Positions 24,801 to 36,669 of a DNA stretch of 64,000 bases are shown piece by piece (position 1 is the first letter of the stretch; each line of letters starts with the position of its first letter). Below the pieces are notes generated by a model. It saw only the letters and a program-made list of their open reading frames with translations. It searched no databases and was not told the DNA's origin. The position numbers and the translations under genes are program-made. Source of the DNA: Meandrina meandrites (lineage: Eukaryota; Cnidaria; Anthozoa; Scleractinia; Meandrinidae). The stretch is from NCBI GenBank assembly GCA_963693305.1, contig OY855903.1:27886455-27950454 (forward strand), written 5' to 3'.

Positions 24801-27800
24801 GAATCATTAAATTAATCAATTTATTAATCCATGGGAACTGAGCTTTCTCCAGTGATATTGAACATACAGCTATTTTGAGAAAGGTTGTCAGAAAAAAGCA
24901 TCAAAGTGCACGCGACAAGACCGAAAGGTGGTCTGGGTATTCACTGGAATTTTGCATATTGGCCTAGAGGAAATTTACAAGTTTGTATTTTTGCATGTGG
25001 AAAACTTGTTTTTCCCCTCAGGGGCTAATATCTTTAGCTTTACTTTTACTGTCACATGTCTTTGAGTGAGGAAATTCCTTCTCAACTTCAGAGGGGCTAA
25101 ACGTACCTTGTTTCTACATGTCTGAAAAGAAAGAAGACCTGAAATTCGGGCTTATTTTGTTGTTATATCTCATTGGTATTCAACACGTGCAGAAGCTCAA
25201 TACGTGTACCCATACTACCTTTCGAAATTGGCTTGTGCAGTTTTGTGCTTTTTTCCAACAACGTTTCTCGAAATAGCTGTATACATATATGTTGAAACAA
25301 ATCTTATTTTACAGGAGTCCCTCTCAGCTGATATATCGACCCCTACCCCCACTCCTGTTAGTCCTGTGGTTGTTGGGACTCCAAAGACTGCGAGTGAGTG
25401 GCTGAAACAAGTACAACAAAAATCACCTCAGAAGAGTGAAGAAGAACAGTCACCTGAGGGGAGGGGTGTCAGCATGAACTGTAATTCTGCCAAAAAGAAA
25501 AAAAAGTTTATCAGGTAACGTGACTTAAATCAGAATATCCCAGTTATCAGATATGATCTGTACCTCAGGCCATGCACTATTGCAAGGGTGTGGCCAATGG
25601 GGGGTGGTTCTGGGGTGCCCGTACCCCCCCCCCCCCTTTGTGAGATAATTTTTTAAGTAAACAACATACAAGCCTTATAATTCAGGTAGTGAAAAAGCGT
25701 GACTCCGAAGAACCAACCTATTATTAATCTTTTCTAGTGCTAGGTAGTTACATACTCCACTTTCAGGACCCAACGTCTGCAGTGGAGCATGTAAGTACCC
25801 TGGGTGTGTCACAGTGTGACCCCCCTTTGGAAAATCCTAGCTACGCACCTGTATTGTGATGGTCTCATATCCAACAAGAGGGAGATGGTTATTGCTTTAT
25901 AAAAACAGCTACGGAATAACAGTAAATGTTGCTATTTTAACTTTACAAAAAAGACTGAAGAGATTTTTGTAATCCACGTTTGTGGCACATGGTGTAATGG
26001 CTGATATCTGATGGCAGATAAGTGAACCATTTAAAACTCTAGAGATACATCATCCACTGATGTTCGAGTTTGTTCTCAGGTCTGGCCTAGCAGAGCAACT
26101 GCAGCATGTCATTACAAGAGAAAAGTCAGAGAAAGCATTTTGGAATCACAGAGTAATAGACACAGAAAAGAAACAGACAGGTATGTATTGATCAGTTTAA
26201 ACATTGCAACTCTGTCCTTAAGAATCCGTACATGTACAGGGATTACTACAGAGATCTAATAATGAACAAGTGCTTTTACTCTTTCTCAGTTTCAAAGCGG
26301 TACATGAAAAAAAATCAACTACCTAACAATTATTCCACGAGCGCACATTGGATATGAGATGGTAGATAGCCAACGAGGAGCGTAGCGCCGAGTAGACTAT
26401 AACAATCTCATATCCAACAGGCGCAAGTGGAATAATTGTTTTATTAAACACGCCTAAGAGAATTGCAATATTTGAGCTCCCCAGCCCTTTTTATTGACAC
26501 GTATCGGCTACGATATTTGTGGTCAATAATATATGAGCTCATATGCCATTGCCTGTTAACCAACTAAAACTCAGGAATCACAATATATCTTTTCTAGTAA
26601 TAAATAATAATTTTAATAAATATTTATATCCAAGTCTTCCATAATAGACAAAGTATATGGTTGCATATCTCCACTAGCCTGGTATTCAGAGGTACTTTGT
26701 ACAATTTGTATCGGCGTTGTATCTAGATGTAAGCTAGTATATTTACATTTGTTCTGATTGTGGCTAAGAAATGACAGATGGAATTTTTTACTTTAGCTTT
26801 ATGCTTTCCTTTTAAAACTTGGGCTTTTGAAACTCCTTCCCGCTCAGAATTTCCAATTGCCCTTCCTTGGGGCGGGCATAATTTTGCTTGAAGTCTCACA
26901 ACAACAGAATTGTTGTTCTCAACCTACCTGTAGGTACATCCTCGCAGATAAATGGAGCTCTAGTTGTCCAGATCCTGTCTGACCAGTTGCAGGGCTCTCT
27001 TCATCTCACACAATGTGTGTTGTACAATGACGACATGGATCCTAACACACAGAAGCTTGTGTTTGTGTTGTTCTCTTGTGATACTTGGAACCAATTGGCA
27101 CTGCATGTTGGAGCTGTAGTGAATATTCATCCACCATGGTATGTGGTTCCGTTTTAGTTATTGATTTCATGATCACACATCCATTGACAGAGGGAAATAT
27201 TAAAATTACCGGTGAAAGATTTGATTTGTTTAGAAATGTACATTATTGTACCCGCACAAACTTGAGATTGTTAATAATCCATCTTCTTTCTCGTTGCTTA
27301 TCTTGTTTGACTATCAAGAATGCTACTTTACTTCGGATGATAGCTTCACCATCATGTAACGTATCGAATTGTAAAACTAAATCCAGTAACTTTTCATACA
27401 TTTGATTTGTCCATCGTTGATTGACAGGCAGAAACTGGATATAGCAGGTTGTCCATGGCCTGTTCTGCTGTGTACCTACTACTGTGAGAAACATCAAACA
27501 CCTGCTGATCAGTTACATGAAGTACATTTACCATCAGTCAAAGGTTATAATGTTACTGTCAGTCTGTGGTGTGAAACACTACAGTCATATATGATATCTA
27601 AGTGTATTCTTCTATGTTATCGATCAGCAGCTACGCATTGGTTAAATACTGCGTGAGACTTCAGCTGAGTACATTTAGAGAGAGACTCACACACTATACT
27701 GCCAATAACAAACAAAATTGCAAAGCAACTTATTTCGATGTTGTTTTATAGTAGTCATACACTTAATTAGCTTCGAGATGGCTATTTTACAAGCATGCCA

Positions 27801-30800
27801 CTGAAACAGGGAAACAAATATTTTAAATGAACATAACATGGTTAAAAATCCCAACTGGCAGAAGGCAGACCAGGCAGCCAGTATACATCGTTGGTGTTTA
27901 AAACTGGACGTTTCGGGGCCAATAAGAATATTATACAATGTAACGTATTTAAGAATCCCTAACCAGTTGCCTATTTACAAACCGTGGCCGAGAAGTTAAA
28001 TTTTGGAGCAAATGCAGCCAGTGACAGGGAGGAAGATTTGAACCGTGACCTCCGGATCACAAGTCTAGTGCCCTAACAACACTGAAGGCTGGCAAGCCGG
28101 AACCTCCTTAACTGCTGTAGATATACATGCGAGCTGAATATTAAACACCAGTAACACGTACGTTGTCAATCTTCCTTTTTTCTTTTCAATCTAGGCGGAC
28201 TATTTATTCCACTCATGCATACATCACCTTCATCGTCAAGCTTAGTGAAATCTCCTCAGAAGGTAACTCCAAAAGAATGGCTATAGCTACTATAATTTGC
28301 AAATAATACCTTTGATTCTTTCAAAACATAAAGATGATGTACAGTGACACATTATGAACAATGTCGTTCGTCGTTGAGTGGTTCAATTTAACCTGTGAAA
28401 CAATATGTAACAGTTAGTGCGTAATAGTCAAAAATTAAACGAAAGAAAACAATGGAATTAGCGTCTAGTAGCAGGAACACGTATTAGTGTAACAGCTATT
28501 TCACGGGTTAAGTAAATATGTTTCTCTTTAGGGATTTAAACCTTCAAAGTTACTCTTTGGCAATGCTGAAGACGCAAGTTGCGAACAACAGAACATGGTT
28601 CCAACGTCATTAACTACAGTACAACCAGCAAGGGCAGCAAACAACAAACCCGAGACGTCCATACTGAATGCCGTAGAGTCTTGTGGAGGCTATAGCGGCG
28701 CGCTAGTCACTTTCCAGTGTATGGTTCAGAGAGTGTACTGTAAGAAAGCTAAACTCGCTAGGGACAACAGGAAGAATTACAGGTACGGAATGCTGCAGAA
28801 ACACAAGCATAAACACGTCCAAGTTAAAGGAATGACGTTGCAGAACTTTTCCTTTCCTAACAAGTCTTAATCTAGGCTTCGTTTCCCATGTACATATCTT
28901 GTGGTTTTAATTTGTTTTTGGTTTCAAATTTATGTTTCCCTTTGTTCCAGATTATGGTAATGAATATGAGACAATGAAAAATCAAAACCAGTTTGACAAA
29001 TCTAAAACCAAAGATACCTTTCAACCAAAACATATGCACCTCAGTGCCTCAGTCCCTAGACATTCGTTATATCAGAGTTGCACTAACCTCTTCGTTAACT
29101 GGACGTGTCAATGGTTAATGTAGTATGGTTTCGGTCATTTGTATCTCAGATGCTCGTTGTTAAATCAAGATCTGAAGTCAATAGCCAAATCAGTGAATGA
29201 CGATGACAATGACGAAATAAGGTAAGTGGACTTCTGTGAGACAAATTCCTGGCTAATTCTAAATATATTATCAGTGATTACTTTCTGTTCTGTTATTATT
29301 CATTGCTTTAATAGATGGACGCTCCTAGTTCAGGATATTCATGGCATGTGTGCTGAAATTCAAGTTCCTCAGAAGTTTCAAGAGTCACGTGACTGGTCAG
29401 TTAGTTTTCATTTTTTTCCTCATTACTTTTTTATTATTTTTTTTATTAAACTAAACTCTCGTTACAAATGTAAAAAACAAACATACTTTTTTACACCTAA
29501 CAGCAGTAACATAGAGTAAATAAAATAAGAAGGAGAAAAAAGAAAAATACAAAATAACAGTTCGTAAAACAACAAAAAAAGGTTGACACAACTGCAATTT
29601 TTCATTTATTACAAAAGTATAAGTTATTATCTAATTTGCAGGTTATATATATCGATAACGAGAACTACACGTAAGCTACCAAACTACAAGGAACTAATTG
29701 CGACCTTATTAAATGTATATCTACGTTTGTTGCTTATGTTCATGTTCGTTTTGTTTAGTTAGTCAGTTAGTTTTCATTATAGCCACTCTTAACTAGTAAC
29801 AGAATCGACTATTAAGGAATTCTATCTAAACGAAATTGTCAGTTTGCCAACATACAGTGGATGCATAACTAATTTGGCAACTAGGTTTTACCTTGATAGG
29901 AACATTATTCCTCAGACGAAAATAAAGAAGAGTTAAGCGACATAAACAGCTGCTCCAGAAGGTATAGAGATAATTGAAAATACATGTCTGGAAAATCTGC
30001 AGGATTGTTGACTTATTGGCAACATACACGAGTCGTATGTATCACAACCCAATACACTGCCAAACTCTGACAACTAGCATTAGAAGAACTAATATTTTGA
30101 TCTTGAGACTGAAAGGTTAACAAACTGAAAGGAAAATATTAACTTTCAAAATATATTATATGGCTCTATCGCTAGTATTATATTATTTTATGAAAACTTC
30201 GGTGACGTTCCGTTTGTTTGCTCTACAGGCATTCTTGTATAGTAAAAGGTGAAGGAAAAGTTTATACATTTTCACACATGCGAGTTATTCAGAGGACAAA
30301 CAGAATAAGGTACATCATTTATACAAAGACAATTCTTCTTAATAATCATTGATAAAATCACTGGTTAGCTCAAGAGTGTAATGGGTACAGTGTATGATCC
30401 TGTTTGTGGAAGCTATGTGTAATGCCAGCCTGGGCAATCATTTCCCAGGTTGCCCAAATAATGTACACATTCAAATTCAATTTAAAAAATCTGGTTTGTA
30501 TTAACTATCTCCAGCACTACTATAGCCAAAAACAACAATGATTTTAACAAACTAGTTATTTAAACCACGTTACCACGTTGTAGATCAGCTGGATTATTCA
30601 GCCTCATACAGTCGCTGTGGCCTTCAAATGATAATGATACAGTGAGCAGTGACAATGGAAGCAGTCAGATTGCTACTCAGGAGGTAACACCGAGCAATGA
30701 CACAATATTACACCTCTCATTTCTTCAATTTTCTGCAGAATACTCGTGGAAATGTTTTTACTTAAATTTTGTCAAAATTCGCATAATTACTGAATTGTAA

Positions 30801-33800
30801 ACAAATTGCGTGGATATTTCGATCATATTTCTCTATTTAAAAGTGTACAGATCTTTTATAAATTTCGCAGGGAAATCTTAGCGTTACTCTTATGCAGTTC
30901 ATCGAACTTGTAAGTTTGTTAAGTTGCCTACACAGAAAGGGACAAAGTCACAACATGTACACATACAAGAAAATGTCCCAGCGACACAACCCCTGAAAAG
31001 TACCAGCACACACTGCAGTATGTCTAACTTATGCTTTGTGACATGTCTCCTCGTGCGTGTGCACCCTAACATTGTACACTGAGGTCTATTATCCCCCGTG
31101 AAACAGCTTTTGTAAAACTACACAAAGTTTTCGCTGCTTGGTAAGATAACGTTACAGCAGTTTTGAACCAATCTCATGTCAGTGATCTCAGGAGTATTGA
31201 ACCAATCATAAATTGAGCTGTTTGTGTTATTTCCCAATCCATTGATTGTCCTTTGCTTTGTTCTTTGTAATGTCAGAGTGGAAGTCAAGCCACTAACTCG
31301 ACGTCTCCTCAGAACTTCTGTTATGTTCTAACACTTCAAGAGTCAAGTCGTGTATCAGTTTGTCAGGATCTTGACGTTTGTAGTGAAGGTAAGAGAGCCC
31401 AAGCGTGGTACGGAGATTTGTTTTAGCCTTATATAAAAGAATCTTTAAATGCTTTAAGAAATGTAAATGAATATATGTTTTTAAATAGCTCAAAACAAAG
31501 AAACTGTAACTTTCCTTTACAGAGTATGATATACTGAAAGATGTTACGGGTAGAGGTTTCTTGTTCAAATTAAGTTCACTGTGTTTCAATAGGGAGCTTA
31601 AGCAATGACGACGGCGACGCCGAGGACAACGTATGATGAAAAATGAATTTATATTTTACTCGAGAATCTCGCGATTATCCAGATGTATTCAGTGTATCTA
31701 TCGGTTTAAGAACTAGCTCCAGCTGAATATATAACGAGAGCATTCAACTCCAAATAGAAAAATCAAAATTTAGCCGTCGTGGTTCACGTTGTCCAGAATA
31801 CGCAGAATTAGGTCATTTCACGTTGTTGTTTTGCAGAGAACGGCTAGGAAATGTACCAAGACTTCAAACGCACGTGCAGAGCTATTGTTCTGCTCATTAA
31901 GCCTTTTGTTTGGTGATGTTCTCGTTGCCGTTGCCGTCGTAGTTTGCTTAAGCTCCCTATTTGATTTGGCAGGACGGCGAGATACCTACATGATTATACC
32001 TAATGGGAGTGCACACTGTGTGTGTATTCATATCGTAGTTTTGGATATCAGTGAAAAAGAAATCTACACGTTTCTGTACCTAAAGCTATCTTGCTCCTGC
32101 AAGATCACAAAAACGGAAACGTTAAAAAACGTTTTCATGTTTTTTTTGTACAACCTTTATCTTTAAAATGCGTTGCTAAACAAGTTTTTCTTTGCAGGTT
32201 TTCTGTACAAACCTTACGCGTTCACAGCATTGTGGGATGTGCTTCATGACAAACACGTTGAAGCTCAGCGTGTCAGTACAGTTGGCAAGTTGTTGTATTG
32301 CCGTTTCACTGGCTCATCATCTTTGGATTCTTCTTTTGAACTGTTTGTTACTGATTCATCATTGCAAAATGCACCTGACTCCGAGGGAAGGCCTGATAAA
32401 CTACTGCGCTATGTTAAAGTTGTTGGAAAGAGTTGCCATGTGTTGCCTCCAGAACTTAGAGAAGTGCAAACAAACTATCGAATGATCCTATCTGCAAAAC
32501 ATTTGTTCTTGAAGGTTCAAGGTATGCTCGGAGTTAGATTTGTTTAGTTATTTATGTGTGGACCGCATTGTAGTTGAGAAATAAAAAAGTAATCTCAAGG
32601 AATCTCTTTTGTGAATTGCCATGTTAATCACCATCACGAATTAGAAGCCACTTGCCAGTTAACGCCAAATGCCTAGCTTGCTTATCATATTGCTCTTTTA
32701 CGAACACTTCAACAACATCAAAATGTAAAACTGCTGCGTCATATCTAGAAGAGGACAGTGGTTATATATAACAGTAGTGCGGAATATCCCCTTGTCCTTC
32801 GCCGACGACACCGTAGGTCGAGATGGCTAAAATCACTGAGACGATGTTCTGCAAGATTGAGTAGGAAAATTGTTTTATCAGTCAATAAATTGTCAACAAA
32901 ACGTATTTCCAGCTAAAACATCTCTGGTTATGAGCGCTTTACAAGACTTTAGATTTGGACAAACTCCTGTAATATATGAATAATAGATATTATAACAGTA
33001 AATTCAAATTTCACACTGTCTGCAATGTTTGTTTTTACAGCATCCCATGAGCTTGTTGCTGATACTTACTCTGTTATAAGAAAAGCTGTTTCACAGTCTG
33101 CTACAGTTGATCACAGTCCGGTAAGTCGTGCACACTATGATATTACCTTTTTACACTTTGTTGTAGCTTCCTCAATCACAATAGTGCTGTCGTTTTTTGT
33201 CAGCTGATCTTTTATTTGACGTAAGAATTAGAAAAACTATAAAACAAAGGTGTTTTGCATTATTTTACAACGAGACGACACCATTGTTTTTACCAATACA
33301 AAAGTAAGTTTAAATAGCTATACTTTTTTTCTGGTAGTTTCACGATGAAAATGTAGAGCAGGATCTCCTTGATAATGTCACAAGTTTAAAGCCAGCCTGT
33401 CTTCCTTCCCTAACACGTTATTCAAGGCTTGGCTACATTTACCTTATAGAAGGTAAGCCTGATTCATTTGACGGGATTGACGACCACCTATCTACCGACC
33501 CACGCACCTGCCTACCCACTCACCGACCCACCCACCTACCTACCTACCTACCTTCTCACCGACCCACCCACCTACCTACCTACCCACTCACCGACCCACC
33601 CACCTACCTACCTACCTACCCACTCCCCGACCCACCCACCCACCTACCTACCTACCTACCTACCTACCTACCTACCTACCTACCTACCTACCTACCTACC
33701 TACCTACCTACCTACTCACCGACCCACTCACCTACCTACCTACCTACCTACCTACTCACCGACCCACCCACCTACCTACCCACTCACCGACCCACCTACG

Positions 33801-35970
33801 TGCCTACTTGCTTGCACTCGGTTGTGTTTGATCTCACTAACGTCATGTTGTAGACCTTTCCACTTGCTGACTGACTGCGTTTCGTGGAATTTAACAGCAA
33901 TAAATCCTTTATTGCAGGTGTTGTGATTGGGGTGGACGAGGAAACAGCTTGTTGTTGGTTGGTTTGTGACACGTGTGGGAATCGTGAAATCACAGTTAAG
34001 CACGGAGCAAAGTACGTCATGATGAAATGTATATGAAATGATTCATATTTGAACTGCGGATGTATATGAAAGTGATAAATGATCATCGCAGGGAATGTCC
34101 AATTTAACCAATTTAAGCAATTGGAATAAAGAAGCCCATAATTTTTTCAGGCTTCTTTATTCCAATTGCTTAAATTGGAAATTCACTGCGATGATCATTT
34201 ATCACTTGCAAAGTACGTAATGTAAAACAAACCTGACCTTTAAGGAACCAAGTCCTGTATGCTTCATTTATCGTGTCTTTTTCAGTTCGCAGTTGTTCTG
34301 TTCATCTTGTAATCGTGCTGTGGAATCGCCGCAAACCAGAACTCACCTGGCTGTGTTTGTTAAAGTCACGAGTTTTCCAGATGCCCACATCAAAGTAACG
34401 GTGAGCTAAAGGAACCTGTATTTACTATGTTCTGAAGGATTGATAGATCTACAGTAGCTACTAAGACTTGGTACCCTCATGTGACGTAAGGATTGTAATC
34501 CAAAACAAAAATTTAGAACGTAATTTATCTTCTTTTATATCACAGATACTGAGGTTTTCTCACGAAAAAAAAGATTGCGTACAAATGATACGTAAAATGG
34601 ATTAGCCAATAGGAAACGCGAACGACGAAAACTCAATATTTAGTTATTTTAGTTTATAGCAGATGAATGGTCTTCCTAAACGCGCGCGCAGTTGATAAAA
34701 AGTCGAGCAATCTTGCTTTTCAAAAACCTCAGTATCTAAATTACACCATGGAAAATGCTTCGTACGATTTTTATCCACTCGTTGAGTTGTATCAAACGTT
34801 CACTCGTTCGTTTCTGATACTACTGAACTCGTGAATAAATATCGTACGCACGCATTTTCCATGGGGTAATATCCATTTATTTGATCGTTCTAATTAATCA
34901 TGGCCAGCAAAAAGTCTGGCAATTTTGTTTTCTCAAACCATAGAATCGAGTGAAACTCTTTGGGAAACATAAGATCAGCTAGCTATTCGTAAATTAGGAC
35001 CGTGTTGGTCATAATAAAAGAGGAATAACGGAATTACACTAATTTTTACCCCGGTTTGCTTTTATTTGGTGGTTAGGGAAATGCTATACGCTGCTCTACC
35101 CAACAAATAAAAACTAACCACAAGCAAACTAGTGGCATTCTGCCGAATAGGGTCACCCCAACAGTCAAACACTGTACTCTAATTAACCATCACATAAAAT
35201 TAAGGAGATTTGGGTTTCAGACACCAAGGCGACTTGTTTTGTTGTTTTCAGCTTGAGCAGAGCACAATTGACCAACTGTTGCCGGTGTCATATCAAGACA
35301 GTGATCAGGTGGGACGAGTGAATACTCTTAGCTTGTTATTTAACCTGCTGCGCATCAGCACACTGGGTAAAGACAATTAAGAACCATTCATTTTATAAGT
35401 CATTAATATACTTTGTTCCTTAATAAGTTTTGGGCGAGGCAATGAGGTAGATCTCTTTCTTTCGTCTGAGGTCTACGCGTGATCATTTTGTTTTGTCATC
35501 AAAACAAGTTGACTTGAGATTTGTATGCATTTGCCATCTTGCTGTTGATGAATTTCGTCATAACTGAAGATATTGTTTAGAGCTGAGCTCTTAACAAACT
35601 AAGACAAACACCTTAAAGTCTCTGTGCGGGCTGTCGGGCACTTAAATCACAAGATTCTCACGGTCACTACAAAATTATAAACAATTGGCCATGAAGTAAA
35701 ATTACAATATTCTTAAAATAATATTACGCTTCATAACAATATGATTATTTAATGAGTTTCTCTCTTTCATGAGATGCTGTAATATTCAACTGCTTACTGT
35801 GGGTTCAGTCTATTTACTCCACCATGTTTCTGCTTTCTTCACAGGGATACGATATTGAAGCAGTGTTAGGTAAACAGCTTGGACCTATGAGCTGTTATGT
35901 TACAGAGCACTTACCACAGCAGCATGGGATCACAAACATCTTTAATCTGGAGCAGATTCAGATCCACTAA
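18822..35970 (+). CDS. SPIDR: SPIDR-like DNA repair scaffold protein, 26 coding exons
   Basis: Exons: 18822-18866, 18998-19052, 19497-19558, 20353-20447, 20830-20872, 21718-21913, 22340-22485, 24150-24194, 25315-25514, 26080-26180, 26934-27138, 27428-27543, 28195-28262, 28532-28782, 29150-29221, 29315-29395, 30229-30309, 30584-30683, 31277-31388, 32198-32521, 33041-33120, 33338-33452, 33918-34011, 34286-34400, 35252-35308, 35845-35970. All introns are GT-AG with matching phases. The total is 2985 nt, 994 residues (human about 915). Diagnostic matches to recalled human SPIDR are SGLAEQL...REKS...[68 protein letters not shown] and CDTCGN. The family scaffolds RAD51 and BLM in nuclear homologous recombination. 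The start is uncertain: the exon at 18811 has ATGs at 18822 and 18837, both in frame. The donor at 27544 (GTTATA) is weak. Confidence 0.88.
21105..21310 (-). repeat. dispersed repeat, copy B (reverse of 4610-4805)
   Basis: This matches the repeat at 4610-4805 on the opposite strand and lies in an intron of the SPIDR-like gene. It carries the 'agtggctctttatccactgttcc' type block (partly shared) and the 'cagtggcatttaca' end. Confidence 0.65.
22801..23210. mobile_element. 410-bp foldback element in SPIDR-like intron
   Basis: The two halves are near-perfect reverse complements: AATTGGCCATGTTCTAAACG at the left and CGTTTAGAACATGGCTAATT at the right, with arms near 195 bp. They meet at 'ggattggaggacgcctgtccctccaatcc', which leaves a loop of only a few bases. 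No protein is encoded. A clear target duplication was not found. Confidence 0.8.
23352..23465. repeat. short inverted repeat (about 114 bp)
   Basis: 'ttatttgagttctaattca' at the left pairs with 'tgaattagaactcaaataa' at the right. The AT-rich middle is not paired. It is likely a small foldback element in the same SPIDR-like intron. Confidence 0.6.
24636..24745. repeat. intronic repeat with AT-rich inverted ends, copy A
   Basis: 'cagtttgatttttattt' pairs with 'aaataaaaatcaaactg'. The same sequence type recurs at about 28905-29000, with the 'ccctttgtt(tt/cc)agattatg' core in both. That core mimics a splice acceptor, but no open frame joins the flanking exons. Confidence 0.6.
25581..25851. mobile_element. 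interspersed element, copy A (GTGCGTAGCTAGG-type ends)
   Basis: This shares a long diverged match with 62871-63098: the 'gtgcccgt(a/g)accccc' head with a C-run, 'acataataatttttaaag'-type middle, 'tttctagt', 'ggtagttacatactcca', 'tctgcagtgga' and 'agtaccctg'. The right end reads CCTAGCTACGCACC. The left end of the other copy (GGGGCGTAGCCAGG) resembles its reverse complement, so these are probably MITE termini. Confidence 0.65.
26325..26440. mobile_element. 116-bp MITE in SPIDR-like intron
   Basis: The inverted ends are AACAATTATTCCAC and GTGGAATAATTGTT, with a second internal pair (ttggatatgagat / atctcatatccaa). The element is compact and non-coding. Confidence 0.7.
27920..28085 (-). repeat. 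tRNA-derived SINE-like repeat
   Basis: Read on the minus strand, the head at about 28085 downwards has a tRNA-like segment ending in a B-box-like GGTTCAAATC, followed by a non-tRNA body. The tRNA fold itself is degenerate. It lies in an intron of the SPIDR-like gene. Confidence 0.5.
28905..29002. repeat. intronic repeat, copy B (see 24636-24745)
   Basis: Diverged second copy of the repeat at 24636-24745. Both share 'ccctttgtt..agattatg' and the 'gagacaa(c/t)gaaaaat' block. Confidence 0.55.
31592..31957. mobile_element. GGGAGCTTAAG-family MITE, copy 2
   Basis: The ends are inverted repeats: GGGAGCTTAAGCAATGACGA and, reverse-complemented, GGGAGCTTAAGCAAACTACG. TA flanks both sides (31590-31591 and 31958-31959). 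At 366 bp it is the best complete copy in the window. It sits in the intron between SPIDR-like exons ending at 31388 and starting at 32198. It encodes no transposase. Confidence 0.88.
33480..33810 (+). repeat. (CCTA)n/(CCCA)n microsatellite in SPIDR-like intron
   Basis: About 330 bp of CCTA units are interrupted by 'ctcaccgacccacc' blocks that recur about seven times, giving a higher-order structure. It begins 28 bp after the exon that ends at 33452. The long proline/threonine frame over it is an artefact. Confidence 0.95.
34072..34205. mobile_element. 134-bp foldback element in SPIDR-like intron
   Basis: GTGATAAATGATCATCGCAG pairs with CTGCGATGATCATTTATCAC. The inner parts (aagcaattggaataaagaagcc and its complement) pair too. 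It begins 60 bp after a SPIDR-like donor. Confidence 0.8.
34740..34870. mobile_element. 130-bp inverted-repeat element in SPIDR-like intron
   Basis: 'attacaccatggaaaatgc' pairs with 'gcattttccatggggtaat', and inner 'cgtacgat' with 'atcgtacg'. It is non-coding. Confidence 0.7.
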
Positions 35971-36111
35971 GGGAACCTTAGCTACATTATTTGGAACATA
36001 TTCAACGATTACACCGCGGATAAACTCGCGGCAATGCTTAAAAAGTACAAAGCAATTCCAGTACATTTTGCAAGAGAGATAGCTGCAAGATTGATGTAAA
36101 TAGATTCTTAA

Positions 36112-36665
36112 AGTGCCCCTGTGATCAAATTTTCGACTTGTATTTTTTTACATGTTCGTGTACAACTAGACGTCCTTATTCATCTTGCCAAATTTCAATC
36201 CTTTACGAACATCAGAAGTCATTTTATTTTAACATTTAATTCCGAAAATTTACGGCCGCCATTACAAAACCCTGTTCCACGGTTTGGTTGCAAATGAGAG
36301 AAAGTGACGTCAAAGGCTCAAACATACCTCACGGGTTGAAATTTTAATAACAATCAGCATAGAAAATTGCACGAAGAACACGTCCAAAGTTTTTGTTCCT
36401 TTTCGCGTGATTTTGAACACTTATTGTTATTCTCATTTCAACCCGTGAGGTATTTTTGAGCCTTTGACGTCACTTTCTCTCATTTGCAACCAAGGCTTGG
36501 AACAAGGTTGATTAATGGTGGCCGTAAATTCTCTGAATTAAATGTTAAAACAAAATGACTTCTGATGTTCATAATGGATTGAAATTTGGCAAGGTGAGTA
36601 AGAAAGTCTAATAGGACACGAAAATTTAAAAAAATGAAACTAAAAAATTTGATCACAGGGGCACT
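36112..36665. mobile_element. 554-bp TTAA-flanked foldback element
   Basis: TTAA lies at 36108-36111 and 36666-36669. Both ends read AGTGCCCCTGTGATCAAATT inward. The arms are complementary for about 250 bp, including 'tttggttgcaaatgagagaa' and its partner, with a short unpaired centre near 36350-36415. TTAA duplication is typical of piggyBac-type elements. No transposase is encoded. It starts 141 bp after the SPIDR-like stop and so may lie in the 3' untranslated region or just past it. Confidence 0.88.
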
Positions 36666-36669
36666 TTAA

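Larger units (their letters stand above)
18822..25514 (+). other. SPIDR-like N-terminal region: basic start, acidic disordered tail
   Basis: The first nine exons encode a low-complexity region. Basic clusters come first (KKFARKK, AKKKRP, ARKRR). Ser/Glu/Asp-rich stretches follow ([35 protein letters not shown]), then a proline/threonine stretch and a lysine patch ending in KKKKKF. The same order of basic then acidic then basic stretches is seen in vertebrate SPIDR upstream of its conserved core. No folded domain is recognisable. The lysine patches could be nuclear localisation signals. Confidence 0.6.
26080..32521 (+). other. SPIDR-like conserved core (DUF4502/DUF4503 region)
   Basis: Exons 10-20 hold the best-conserved part. 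It begins with the SGLAEQL helix and the IHPPWQKL segment. It continues through the [15 protein letters not shown] strand-rich block and [13 protein letters not shown], and ends in the single large exon 32198-32521 with [14 protein letters not shown] and YCRFTG...[10 protein letters not shown]. Pfam names the SPIDR family regions DUF4502 and DUF4503. I assign them from memory and could not place exact limits. Confidence 0.65.
33918..35970 (+). other. SPIDR-like C-terminus with putative zinc ribbon
   Basis: Exon 33918-34011 carries WLVCDTCGN and exon 34286-34400 carries LFCSSCN. The two CxxC pairs are split by the intron at 34012 and fit a zinc ribbon or OB-fold-associated metal site. Human SPIDR has CDMCG and CGDC at the corresponding place. 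The last exon encodes [18 protein letters not shown], which matches the human VLGKEVGLLNCFV segment, and the protein ends at IQIH. Confidence 0.7.

Noticed and set aside
31789..32166. 125-codon plus frame in the SPIDR intron, with a similar frame at 50607-51032
   Set aside because: Both begin within copies of the GGGAGCTTAAG MITE. The shared N-terminus is MITE sequence. The second then runs into real LicD-like coding by chance of frame.
33468..33926. 152-codon Pro/Thr/Tyr-rich frame
   Set aside because: It is a translation of the (CCTA)n microsatellite inside a SPIDR-like intron.
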